Position numbers and translations under genes: made by a program
Notes under the pieces: model-generated
What the model saw: only the letters and a program-made list of their open reading frames with translations
What the model was told of the DNA's origin: nothing
The model's database searches: none
DNA from: Bacteroidales bacterium UBA4345
GTDB lineage: Bacteria > Bacteroidota > Bacteroidia > Bacteroidales > Paludibacteraceae
Length of the DNA stretch: 14,463 bases
Direction of reading: 5' to 3'
NCBI GenBank assembly: GCA_002396385.1
Contig: DGTD01000004.1
Span: 1 to 14,463, forward strand
In this document: positions 1 to 8,778 of the stretch, piece after piece
Numbering within the stretch: position 1 is the stretch's first letter
How the letters are laid out: each line of letters opens with the position of its first letter

Positions 1-1
1 C

Positions 2-463
2 ACCATCATCATCATGACGTCGAACATGGGCTCGCAGCTCATTCGTGAACGTTTTGAAAACTTGAACGACGCGAACCGAAGCCAGGTGGTGGAGCAGACT
101 CGTAACGAGGTGCTTGAACTGATGAAGAAAACCATACGTCCGGAATTCCTCAACCGTATCGACGACATCATTATGTTCTTGCCGCTTACGAAACCGCAAA
201 TCAGAGACGTGGTTAGGTTGCAGGTTAACACCATCTCGAAATTGTTGAAAGACATAGAGGTGGAAATGACGGTGAGCGACAGCGCAATCGACTTTATTGC
301 CGAGGCTGGCTTCGACCCTGAGTTTGGCGCACGTCCCGTAAAACGTGTGTTGCAGCGTGAACTGTTGAACGAATTGTCGAAGAAACTGATTGCGCAGGAA
401 GTCGACAAGAGCAAGCCTATTGTGGTCGATTCTGATGGCGAGAAGCTGGTGTTCAGAAACTGA
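2..463 (+). CDS. clpB: ClpB disaggregase, C-terminal 153 residues (5' end outside window)
   Basis: This is the end of the second AAA+ module of the ClpB/Hsp104 chaperone, a cytoplasmic hexamer that, with DnaK, pulls proteins out of aggregates using ATP. The frame is open from base 2, so the true start lies upstream. Seen in order: a sensor-1 stretch (IIIMTSN, fragment residues 2-8), the arginine-finger segment RPEFLNRID (about 46-54), and a sensor-2 motif GARPVKR (about 109-115) in the small C-terminal domain. The order and spacing match ClpB/ClpA-type D2 domains, and the RPEFLNRIDDII wording favours ClpB over ClpC or ClpA. No ClpP-docking loop can be judged from this fragment. The last residues (VFRN) give no sign of truncation. 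A strong terminator follows 44 bases after the stop, so clpB and gyrB are separate transcription units. Confidence 0.93.
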   Translation, partial: TIIIMTSNMGSQLIRERFENLNDANRSQVVEQTRNEVLELMKKTIRPEFLNRIDDIIMFLPLTKPQIRDVVRLQVNTISKLLKDIEVEMTVSDSAIDFIAEAGFDPEFGARPVKRVLQRELLNELSKKLIAQEVDKSKPIVVDSDGEKLVFRN

Positions 464-506
464 ATATGCTGGCTATGAGATGATTGTTTGATAGATGTAT
501 GAATGA

Positions 507-551
507 GCGTGTGACGTCCTCTTTATTTCCGGACGCCGCACGCTTTTTTTT
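507..551 (+). terminator. Rho-independent terminator after clpB
   Basis: A two-part stem is visible. GCGTG (507-511) pairs with CACGC (539-543), and inside it CGTCC (515-519) pairs with GGACG (531-535) around an 11-base loop, with a small internal bulge between the two helices. Eight T residues (544-551) follow immediately, which is the classical layout. It separates clpB from the gyrB promoter, whose -33 box uses the end of this T-run. Confidence 0.85.
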
Positions 552-580
552 GCTTTATTTCCCTTTTTTTGTTAAATTTG
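549..580 (+). promoter_or_regulatory. Bacteroidota sigma-ABfr-type promoter of gyrB
   Basis: TTTG at 549-552 (-33 box) and TAAATTTG at 573-580 (-7 box, consensus TAnnTTTG) are 20 bases apart, which matches the known Bacteroides housekeeping promoter layout. The predicted start of transcription is about 585-590, giving a leader of about 60 bases before the ATG at 650. The -33 box overlaps the T-run of the clpB terminator, so the two signals are packed together. Confidence 0.75.
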
Positions 581-589
581 CTTGTTTGA

Positions 590-2647
<2,058 letters not shown>

Positions 2648-2671
2648 TGTCAGGTGGTGTTACATTATACA

Positions 2672-2704
2672 AAAGAGAGCAGGCTTTTTAGGTCTGCTCT
2701 CTTT
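2672..2704 (+). terminator. Rho-independent terminator after gyrB, possibly shared by the convergent gene
   Basis: A perfect 11-base-pair stem (2672-2682 with 2694-2704) surrounds an 11-base loop. The downstream arm ends in TTT, and T-rich sequence (ATGTTTTTGG) follows. It lies between gyrB and the convergent gene ending at 2730. Read on the minus strand the hairpin is followed by four T residues, so it may stop both transcripts. Confidence 0.8.
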
Positions 2705-2729
2705 ATGTTTTTGGAATAGCTGCTGTTGC

Positions 2730-3419
2730 TTATTTCAACACAGCCCGTACGCTACAACCAATGAAACGCAGGCTATAAAAATCTTCGTCGTCAAAGAAGA
2801 TGTATGCAGCGAGCATATCGTCGATAATTGAAGATGTCCAGTATCCGCTTTTGATTTCTCTGGACTCGTCATCAAAAATCTCTTTTAAAAGTGCTCCTGC
2901 GGCAGGCAGGAATATCGTGTTGCTGTTCGATTTTGATGTCCCAATCCTTCCTGCTACTCCTGTGCCGTTGAAGTTGTCAGTCCACTCCCATGTGCATCCG
3001 GCAAGCAGTTCATCGCCTTCTTCTTTTGTTGGCATGCGCCAGGCGCTTCCCCAATTAGAGGTCGCTGCGTCGTCTGCAGCATCAAGCCTTTCCTTTTTGT
3101 CCAGTTTCCCCCTGTATTTATCCAATACATATTTGGTGAAGTCAGTGGGGTTATTATCCATATCCTGTTCTTTGTACTTACACCATTTGTACGTATCCCA
3201 ACTATACTCCTCTTTCGGTTGTGTTTCGCCCCATGCAAAACGGTCTCCGAATTGGGTCGGAGTCGTTGCCCCCACATTGTAGGTTGCCCATTTTGTGCCG
3301 CTTGGCAAACCAAGGTCCACGTAGTCGTGGCTTGCCACATTCCCACTTATTGTTTGTGCCTGACTTTCCATGCCGCACATGACAAAAAATAACGGAAGCA
3401 CTCTTGATAAATGTCTCAT
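2730..3419 (-). CDS. Exported FISUMP-type paralogue, copy A
   Basis: A 229-residue exported protein of unknown function with the wording of the 'Fibrobacter succinogenes major paralogous domain' group, which is common as secreted or surface proteins in Bacteroidota. An N-terminal signal peptide (hydrophobic about residues 5-16) ends near ESQAQ. The mature part shows YVDLGLPSGTKWAT, GDRFAWGET, EYSWDTYKWC, a WRMPT segment, FLPAAG, GYWTSS and a C-terminal SVRAV. Such motifs recur in a fold often attached to leucine-rich-repeat or adhesin-like proteins; here the domain stands alone. It is a clear paralogue of the next gene on the same strand. Its ATG overlaps the stop of a small upstream frame (ATGA), suggesting coupled translation. 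I saw no convincing promoter directly ahead of it. The molecular role is not known. Confidence 0.85.
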   Translation of the reverse strand: MRHLSRVLPLFFVMCGMESQAQTISGNVASHDYVDLGLPSGTKWATYNVGATTPTQFGDRFAWGETQPKEEYSWDTYKWCKYKEQDMDNNPTDFTKYVLDKYRGKLDKKERLDAADDAATSNWGSAWRMPTKEEGDELLAGCTWEWTDNFNGTGVAGRIGTSKSNSNTIFLPAAGALLKEIFDDESREIKSGYWTSSIIDDMLAAYIFFDDEDFYSLRFIGCSVRAVLK

Positions 3420-3553
3420 ATTGTATGTTTTAATTTTTTCTTATTGTTTTCCAAAGTCTGTAACGACGTAAATCCTATTTCTGTATTACTCTTTATTTCT
3501 TCATACCATATACCGTCCTTCATGTGGTTCTTCACGATTCCGTGTTCAACCAT
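3416..3553 (-). CDS. Small ORF, 45 codons, coupled to copy A by ATGA
   Basis: A minus-strand frame runs from ATG (complement of 3551-3553) to TGA (3418-3416). The stop overlaps the ATG of copy A as ATGA. The product begins MVEHGIVKNHMKDG and is charged, with a lysine-rich tail (KKKLKH). It has no signal peptide and I do not recognise it. The frame stays open upstream to an in-frame TAA at 3676-3674, and the residues just before the ATG (CYGNNPIFQNSDLEN) also look protein-like. It could therefore be the 3' remnant of a longer lost gene rather than a complete small gene, though part of the upstream stretch overlaps a terminator. It would explain why copy A has no visible promoter of its own. 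Confidence 0.4.
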   Translation of the reverse strand: MVEHGIVKNHMKDGIWYEEIKSNTEIGFTSLQTLENNKKKLKHTI

Positions 3554-3615
3554 ATCGTTACAGTTTTCCAAATCAGAATTTTGAAAAATCGGGTTATTCC
3601 CATAGCAGGTAAAGC

Positions 3616-3653
3616 AAAAAAAATGTGTGGGAAAGAATGAATATCCCGCACAT
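3616..3653 (-). terminator. Terminator after copy B
   Basis: The arms at 3623-3632 and 3644-3653 form ten pairs, one of them G-U, with an 11-base loop. On the minus strand the stem is followed by an unbroken run of eight T (complement of 3616-3623, the first of them the last stem base). It lies about 33 bases past the stop of the minus-strand gene ending at 3686. It should insulate copy A from copy B, so the small ORF and copy A need their own promoter or read-through. Confidence 0.8.
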
Positions 3654-3685
3654 TTTATAACTATAACGTTGCTTTATTCTCATTT

Positions 3686-4390
3686 TTACTTAGTCACTGC
3701 ACGAATGCACATTCCACGGCCCCGGAAGGTGTATATGTCCCATTCTATGCCTGCTTTTGCAAAGTCTATGTAGTAGGCGCAGGGCGAGAATCTGTTGTAA
3801 AGCGTCGATGACCAGTAGCCTCCGTTTTCGCCTTTCGGATTCTTGTTCCCGTCGAAATTGTAGCCACAAGCAGGAATGAAGATTTTGTTACCGTTCTTTT
3901 TTGAAGTGCCAAGGTAGCCCGAAACCCCGCTGCTGTGGAAGTTTGCCTCCCATTTCCAGTTGCAGATGTCTAACAACTCGCCTAACTCGTCGTTAGTGGG
4001 TGTGCGCCAGGTTCCGCCCCAAAGAGTGCTGGCAGCATCGTCTTTCGCTTCCAATATGTTCACGTTGTCTGCTTTCCCGTGCTTGCTGTCGGTGCAGTAT
4101 TTCGAGAAGTCTTGTGGATTGTTGTGCTCGTCGGCCTTCTTGTTGCCGCACCACTTATAGTTGTCCCAACTGTATTCTTTTTTGGCTTTTGTCTCTCCCC
4201 ATGCGAAATAGTCTCCGCTGTCTGTAACTTTCTTTGCTCCAATGTTGCAGGTGGCCCATTTCAGTCCGCTTTGCAAACCAAGGTCAACGTAGGCGTGTCC
4301 TTTAACTTTCCCGCTTACGTCTTGTGCCGTGCATTCTGTGCCGAACACAGCCAAACCTAATGCTATGAATGTGAATATCGTCTTTTTCAT
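3686..4390 (-). CDS. Exported FISUMP-type paralogue, copy B
   Basis: A 234-residue exported protein of the same family as the neighbouring copy A. The signal peptide is textbook: MKKT, a hydrophobic core at about 5-17, then TECTAQ with likely cleavage at A-Q. The shared motifs follow in the same order: YVDLGLQSGLKWATCNIGA, GDYFAWGET, EYSWDNYKWC, WGGTWRTPT, FIPACG, GYWSSTLYN and CIRAVTK at the C-terminus. Four cysteines are visible in the mature part (in ATCN, KWCG, KYCT and DICN), with further ones in IPACG, SPCAY and GMCIR, so disulfides are possible after export. Copies A and B look like an old tandem duplication, since they differ at many positions. It is monocistronic: a -7 box lies upstream and a strong terminator downstream. 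The function is unknown; surface or periplasmic binding is a guess. Confidence 0.87.
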   Translation of the reverse strand: MKKTIFTFIALGLAVFGTECTAQDVSGKVKGHAYVDLGLQSGLKWATCNIGAKKVTDSGDYFAWGETKAKKEYSWDNYKWCGNKKADEHNNPQDFSKYCTDSKHGKADNVNILEAKDDAASTLWGGTWRTPTNDELGELLDICNWKWEANFHSSGVSGYLGTSKKNGNKIFIPACGYNFDGNKNPKGENGGYWSSTLYNRFSPCAYYIDFAKAGIEWDIYTFRGRGMCIRAVTK

Positions 4391-4454
4391 GTTGTGTATC
4401 GATTTTTTAGTGTTGTTGTTTTATGTGCCTGTACTTCTGTTTAGATTGTTTATG

Positions 4455-4462
4455 CAAATCTA
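4455..4462 (-). promoter_or_regulatory. Candidate -7 box (TAGATTTG) for copy B
   Basis: The minus strand reads TAGATTTG, a full match to the Bacteroidota -7 consensus TAnnTTTG, ending about 64 bases before the ATG of copy B. No TTTG is found 19-21 bases further upstream, so only half of the promoter is supported. The 120-base gap between copy B and the acyltransferase gene otherwise shows AT-rich sequence and no clear hairpin terminator. Confidence 0.4.
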
Positions 4463-4510
4463 ATCAAAAAATAGGCAGTTTCGTGAGTGTTGGCCCGCAA
4501 ACTAACTTTT

Positions 4511-5104
4511 TTATTGCTTGTTGTTGGTTAAATCTCCAACTTTTATTCCTGTTCGCACCTCTCTACCCGGATTACCTGCAATAATAGTGCCAGAATTGGG
4601 AAACTCCTTGTTTACTACCGAACAGGCTCCAACCACCGTGTCGTCGGGTAGGTTGGTTCCTTTCAGTACCACAGCTCTGAGGCCTATCCAACACCGGTTG
4701 CCGATTACGATGCTGTTGCTCGGGTTTAGCACTTCCCCGGTTTGGGTGTCTATTATTCCGTGGTAGTCGGTGGTGTGAAATTCGGTGTTGTTCGCTATAA
4801 GTACGTCGTCTCCAATGGTTATAGAGGTTCCGTAACCGGCATTTATGCAGATTGGCTGCTGGTAAGATCCTCTGCAAAGGGCGTTGTCTCCTATCGCGAT
4901 GTGGTTGTTGTCTCCCAGCAAGAAGAAGCGTATTCCGTTCAGAATACCTTTCTCTCCCAGACTGATTGTGTTGCTTTTCCCCGCGTTCACAATCGTGCAG
5001 TCTTTCAACTTCGTCTTTTTCTTGCTGGCGGCTATTTCCAACTTCAGCATCTGTATGCTGAAGCGGTTGTGGAACAGGTTGTATATAAGGATGCTTATGT
5101 TCAT
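4511..5104 (-). CDS. Left-handed beta-helix (hexapeptide) acyltransferase
   Basis: A 197-residue member of the LbH/CatB-like O-acetyltransferase family, of the kind that acetylates surface sugars using acetyl-CoA in the cytoplasm. Hexapeptide-type turns are visible: ISLGEKG, IAIGDNA, ITIGDDVLIAN, IVIGNRCWIGLRAVVLKG, and VVGACSVVNKEF, ending in the usual AGNPGREV. The loop FHTTDYH holds the likely catalytic histidine (H115, with H110 near). I chose the ATG at 5104, 11 bases after the permease stop. The longer reading from 5143 adds 13 lysine-rich residues that simply overlap the permease end. It is the last gene of a four-gene minus-strand operon. The acceptor sugar cannot be told; capsule or exopolysaccharide modification is the usual role, but no glycosyltransferases are nearby. 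Confidence 0.85.
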   Translation of the reverse strand: MNISILIYNLFHNRFSIQMLKLEIAASKKKTKLKDCTIVNAGKSNTISLGEKGILNGIRFFLLGDNNHIAIGDNALCRGSYQQPICINAGYGTSITIGDDVLIANNTEFHTTDYHGIIDTQTGEVLNPSNSIVIGNRCWIGLRAVVLKGTNLPDDTVVGACSVVNKEFPNSGTIIAGNPGREVRTGIKVGDLTNNKQ

Positions 5105-5115
5105 TTTTTTCTCTC

Positions 5116-6327
5116 TTATGTTGTCTTTTTTTTTTGTCCCCATATTTTTGTCATCTTGCGGCCTATGAGCATATGGTTGAATACGGCTACCAGCACAAAT
5201 AGTCCGATTCCGACCAATAGGGTGGTGGTTATGCCGGCACTCTCGTAGTTGGGAAAGTAGGAACCTATTCTCTCGGTGTAGGTGCTACGGATAAGCAGCA
5301 CAACTGCTATGGCCAGTAAAAACACAGCTGCGTTTAAAGCCAAACTTAGTTTCTGATAAGGACGTGCGGCATCTGCCGGACTATAGCCCAGCAACATCAG
5401 GTCTTCCAGTTTGCTGCTGTTTTTCTGTATAAGGAGGTAGATGCTCAGCATCAGGATGTAGAAGGCCAAAAGGCATATCACTATTCCTACAGTCGTTACT
5501 ATACCGAGAACCATACGCAGCACAAATGCTGTCTTCGATGATTTCAACTTGCTGTTGTCGGTCTGGTAGCGGTGGTCTTGCAGATATTTTGCCAGATTTT
5601 GGTCTGCCGGATTGCCTACTTTCAGAATAACGCGTGAGTTTTCTACTTTTTTTCCTGGTGCATAGTTTTTGTTGGCCCAGTCCATAAAGCCTTGTGGCAC
5701 CAAAAGTGTGTTTAGACGGTTGGTAAAACCTACAATACGGCCGTCGAAATGGTCAACTCTTCCATTCCCCCTAATGTTGATGTCGAGCGTGACCGATGTG
5801 GCGACTCCTTCTGAAATTGTCGGCAGGTTCTTGCTTTGGGCAAATCCGAAATTATAAAGGTCAAGGTAGTCGCGGGGAAGAATGATGGGGATGAAGTGGT
5901 CGCCCTCTCTGAATTGCCATTTTTTTGGGTCGGTGTCGACAAACTCGTCGGGAACCGATTCGAAAAACATGTCGGTACTCATTTGTGAGATGCCCATCAG
6001 GTTGAGTCCTGCACGCACTTTGAAGCCCGATGGTGTGAACACTCCCACCTTTTCTACGAAGGTTTGCTCCTTCATTTGCTCTAATTCGTCGGCGCTAAAT
6101 GCTGTCGACTGCTTGAATATGGTGTTACTGAGTGTGCTGACTTTTTTGCTGACTATGAAATAGTCTTCTTTCATGAAACCTTCTTTCCCGTCGAAAACCT
6201 TCGTGGCATCGTTATAGAATTGGATGCCCAACAATACGATGGTCATTCCTAGCAGGTTCGCCAGAAAAAATCCTGTAAATTGGAGTTTCGATATGTGCTG
6301 TTTTAGTAATTTCCAAACAAGGTCCAT
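5116..6327 (-). CDS. FtsX/MacB-like ABC transporter permease
   Basis: A 403-residue inner-membrane protein with the four-helix plan of the FtsX/LolE/MacB permease family. One membrane segment lies near residues 17-37, followed by a soluble periplasmic domain of about 230 residues. Three more segments lie near 268-300, 326-348 and 363-388, with a basic KKKTT end. The cytoplasmic loop SSKLEDLMLLGYSPADAARPYQK between helices 2 and 3 resembles the coupling region of this family (lxxLGas...). The gene starts 3 bases after the stop of the ATPase gene, so the two are surely co-expressed and are likely partners. Such transporters are mechanotransmitters or lipoprotein or peptide extruders rather than classical importers. 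The substrate is unknown. The periplasmic domain shows no motif I recognise. Confidence 0.82.
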   Translation of the reverse strand: MDLVWKLLKQHISKLQFTGFFLANLLGMTIVLLGIQFYNDATKVFDGKEGFMKEDYFIVSKKVSTLSNTIFKQSTAFSADELEQMKEQTFVEKVGVFTPSGFKVRAGLNLMGISQMSTDMFFESVPDEFVDTDPKKWQFREGDHFIPIILPRDYLDLYNFGFAQSKNLPTISEGVATSVTLDINIRGNGRVDHFDGRIVGFTNRLNTLLVPQGFMDWANKNYAPGKKVENSRVILKVGNPADQNLAKYLQDHRYQTDNSKLKSSKTAFVLRMVLGIVTTVGIVICLLAFYILMLSIYLLIQKNSSKLEDLMLLGYSPADAARPYQKLSLALNAAVFLLAIAVVLLIRSTYTERIGSYFPNYESAGITTTLLVGIGLFVLVAVFNHMLIGRKMTKIWGQKKKTT

Positions 6328-6330
6328 AAT

Positions 6331-6975
6331 TCAAAGTTTGTAGGTGGTGTCATAATCCAGTTCCAGACGTTTGCCTATGCTGGTGGTTATCACTGCGGCA
6401 CCCTGTCTCTTGGCCTCTTGGGTAAGCAGGGCTGCCATCTGTTTGCTGTTCTGGTCGTCGAGGTGGCTGATGGGCTCGTCGGCGAAAATGAAGTCTGCCG
6501 GTTGGCAGAGTGTGCGCATAAGGGCTACACGCTGTTGTTGGCCGTAGCTCATTTGGCCTATAAGTGAGTTGCGTTTGTCGCCTATTCCCAGTTGCTCGAA
6601 CCACTGTGCTATCTGCAAGTCAGTTCGGAATCCTGTCATTTGGTTCTTGATTTGTACGTTTTCCCATGCGGTCAGTTCCGGAAACAGACGCAGTTCCTGC
6701 CATAGTAGGGCGATGTGGCGCCTGCGCAGTTCCACCCATTGGCTTATAGGGTAGTGTGCGATGTCTGTTTGGTCGAACTGGATGGTCCCTTCGTAGTCGT
6801 TGCGATACCCGTAAAGGTAGCTGCATAAACTCGACTTGCCGGTTCCGGAGTCTGCTTCTACCAGATAAAATGTACCTTTCTCAAAACATACGTCTTGCCC
6901 CCAAATGTCGCTTTGGATGTTTGTCTTTCCGTTGAATACCTGGGGCAGAACTTTTTTTAACTCAATTCTTTCCAT
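6331..6975 (-). CDS. ABC transporter ATP-binding protein with non-standard motifs
   Basis: A 214-residue ABC ATPase close in plan to the LolD/MacB/FtsE group. Visible are a Walker A at 41-49 (ADSGTGKSS, with alanine where glycine is usual), a Q-loop glutamine Q93 in LLWQE, a signature MSYGQQQR (142-149, in place of LSGGQQQR), Walker B with catalytic glutamate FIFADE (162-167) and a D-loop SHLD (170-173). At the switch position the sequence is ITTSIGK, with S199 where a histidine is expected. Nucleotide binding should be possible, but hydrolysis may be altered. It sits between a DUF4836-like gene (8 bases upstream) and its permease (3 bases downstream). It likely pairs with that permease as a homodimer in the inner membrane. 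Confidence 0.88.
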   Translation of the reverse strand: MERIELKKVLPQVFNGKTNIQSDIWGQDVCFEKGTFYLVEADSGTGKSSLCSYLYGYRNDYEGTIQFDQTDIAHYPISQWVELRRRHIALLWQELRLFPELTAWENVQIKNQMTGFRTDLQIAQWFEQLGIGDKRNSLIGQMSYGQQQRVALMRTLCQPADFIFADEPISHLDDQNSKQMAALLTQEAKRQGAAVITTSIGKRLELDYDTTYKL

Positions 6976-6983
6976 ATCCCCGT

Positions 6984-8582
6984 CTATTCCACTTTTGTGT
7001 ATAACTCGACTAACTGTTTCAAGGCGTTCTGCTTGTGGTCGGTCATACTTATTTTCAGTGCACCTTTATTTATATCGTAGATGTTGATACTGATGTTCTC
7101 CACAACTTTGGCAATGTTGTTGAACGAAGTGTTCTTTCCAATCAGTTGCTCAACGAAAGGCTTGGCCGCCTTTAAATCTACAAGAACGTAGCCGTAACTT
7201 GCCGTTATACTGTTCTTTTGTGCGGTTATGAAGGGGCTTGCGGGTTGTTTTAGCATAGCGTTTGCCGACTTTTCTGTGGTCAGGTAAAACGTATTGCCAC
7301 CCTCAACACCCACCTTGGTGTTGATGCCCATAAGGCTGAGCGCGTAGGTGTTGTTGTCTATTTTTGTCATCGCTTTGCTTTGAGGCAAACCGTCGTCTGT
7401 GTCGAATTCGTCAAATTCCAGAAAACTGTACCGGTTGGCTTGTTGTTGCCAGTATCCGCCGTCAGCAAGGAATCCGGTCCCTTTTACTCTGGCGGCAAGG
7501 TGTATGGCAAGCGGAATCTCGTTCTCTTCCTCGCTGGCAAACCCTACCGACAATGCGGCATCGCCCTCAGCCTCACTCACGATGTTCTTGATTTTTGCGA
7601 ACAACTCTTTTTCGTGTTTGCTGCCCAGCAGGTTTCCCAGGTCTCCGCTGGTTTTCGCCTCGCGGTCCATTTCTTTAACAATCTCGTTACCGTCGAGGCA
7701 TGCGGTTATGAACAGACAACTATTGGTACCCATTAAGTTAAGGTAGTCTCCTTTTACGTGTTTCAGGTTCTTCCACTTGTCTTTCAGGTGTTTGGCTGTC
7801 GCCTCGTTGTTGCTGTAGAGCTCTCCTGCCAAGGTTGCCTCTCCTTTGTTGAAACTTGCGTCAAGCAGAATTCTGAGGTTCTTTATGTCGGTGCTGTCTG
7901 GCAGATCGAAAAGTCTGATGTGGTTGGGCAATTCCATCAAGAGGTCCATAGAAAGGTAGGTGCGCGTATCGCCTTTGGCGGCTGCCATACGTTTGTAGTC
8001 GTCTGTTTGGACGAATTGCTCCTCAGGCTTCAAACCGAACAGCTGTGTGGCAAGGACGGTCGTGCTGTTCCTTTTCGCCATTTGCTTTCCCGATATAATT
8101 ATTACGGCGGCTTCGGCATTGAAAGCCACTGTCCCATAACCTTCGATAGGGGCGGTCTTTAATCCGTTTTTCTCTGTAGGAGCTCCTATCCCATTGTTCT
8201 CGTTGTGCAAGTCGGTTAGGAAGGAGGCAAAGTCGTCTTCATCCAATATTTTTAAGGCGATGCCTGTGGTACTGTCGTTCGCATTAGCAAAAATATATAC
8301 TGGTTTGCAAAGGTCTAGGCCTATCTCTTTAGGGTCCTCTAAATAGCGTTTTAGGACATCGGAAATGGCATTACCGCGAGTCAGGGCCTTCCCTAATTCT
8401 GAATTCGCAATGTCGCTTTTCTCCAGTAGCGACATAAAGTCTGTCCGGTTTACTATCGTGCTGTTGGCTGGAACTAGTTTTATGTAGTTGTCGCTTTGTT
8501 TTTGGCCTGGTCTTAAAAGAAGGAAGGCTATGAGCACTATGGCCGCTATGGTTGCAAGTGTGTATGCGTACTTTTTGTTCAT
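6984..8582 (-). CDS. DUF4836-like envelope protein, N-terminally anchored
   Basis: A 532-residue protein that resembles the Bacteroidota DUF4836 family by its opening 'NYIKLVPANSTIVNRTD...' and the segment 'PKEIGLDLCKPVYIF'; the family name is from memory and should be tested. It opens with a short basic stretch and one hydrophobic segment (about residues 6-23, TLATIAAIVLIAFLLL), then a long soluble region predicted to face the periplasm. Unlike many relatives recalled as lipoproteins, there is no lipobox cysteine, so it is probably a membrane-anchored periplasmic protein. It is the first gene of the operon with the ABC ATPase and permease. With its -7 box ahead of the start, this suggests a partner or substrate-side component of that transporter. 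The biochemical role is unknown. Confidence 0.75.
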   Translation of the reverse strand: MNKKYAYTLATIAAIVLIAFLLLRPGQKQSDNYIKLVPANSTIVNRTDFMSLLEKSDIANSELGKALTRGNAISDVLKRYLEDPKEIGLDLCKPVYIFANANDSTTGIALKILDEDDFASFLTDLHNENNGIGAPTEKNGLKTAPIEGYGTVAFNAEAAVIIISGKQMAKRNSTTVLATQLFGLKPEEQFVQTDDYKRMAAAKGDTRTYLSMDLLMELPNHIRLFDLPDSTDIKNLRILLDASFNKGEATLAGELYSNNEATAKHLKDKWKNLKHVKGDYLNLMGTNSCLFITACLDGNEIVKEMDREAKTSGDLGNLLGSKHEKELFAKIKNIVSEAEGDAALSVGFASEEENEIPLAIHLAARVKGTGFLADGGYWQQQANRYSFLEFDEFDTDDGLPQSKAMTKIDNNTYALSLMGINTKVGVEGGNTFYLTTEKSANAMLKQPASPFITAQKNSITASYGYVLVDLKAAKPFVEQLIGKNTSFNNIAKVVENISINIYDINKGALKISMTDHKQNALKQLVELYTKVE

Positions 8583-8608
8583 CGTTGTATGCGTTTCATT
8601 TTCTTATA

Positions 8609-8616
8609 CAAAGATA
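8609..8616 (-). promoter_or_regulatory. Candidate -7 box (TATCTTTG) for the four-gene operon
   Basis: On the minus strand the sequence is TATCTTTG, matching the Bacteroidota -7 consensus TAnnTTTG, 26 bases before the ATG at 8582. The leader would be about 20 bases. The -33 position at about 20 bases further (near 8637) reads ACTG rather than TTTG, so that half is weak. Confidence 0.5.
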
Positions 8617-8682
8617 GCAATAATTTACACATAATCAGTTTTTTTGTGTTGTTGATGTTGCCTGCTGGCGTTTCTAAATTCC

Positions 8683-8702
8683 CGCTTATGCGGAAATAAG
8701 CG
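8683..8702. promoter_or_regulatory. Inverted repeat in the divergent intergenic region
   Basis: CGCTTAT (8683-8689) and ATAAGCG (8696-8702) are perfect inverted repeats around GCGGAA. A second, mutually exclusive pairing is possible between TTCC(C)GC and GCGGAA around a TTAT loop, with one bulged C. It lies between the divergent operons (8583-8778), about 65 bases upstream of the minus-strand -7 box and about 76 bases before the ATG at 8779. It is not followed by a T-run, so it is not an obvious terminator. An operator is possible but unproved. The rest of this 196-base gap shows no other gene or clear plus-strand promoter. Confidence 0.35.
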
Positions 8703-8778
8703 TCAAAAACAATCCGATTCTTGGATTTTTTTCTATAATTTTAAGTTGCGAAATCTAAAATTACGTGTTTGTTCTGTT

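Noticed and set aside
4391..4510. Terminator after the acyltransferase gene
   Set aside because: The only pairing seen is AGTTT with AAACT across a long loop before a T-run, which is too weak to call.
5105..5143. Longer start of the acyltransferase
   Set aside because: The added residues are only the out-of-frame reading of the lysine-rich permease end; the ATG at 5104 sits 11 bases after the permease stop and begins a normal N-terminus.
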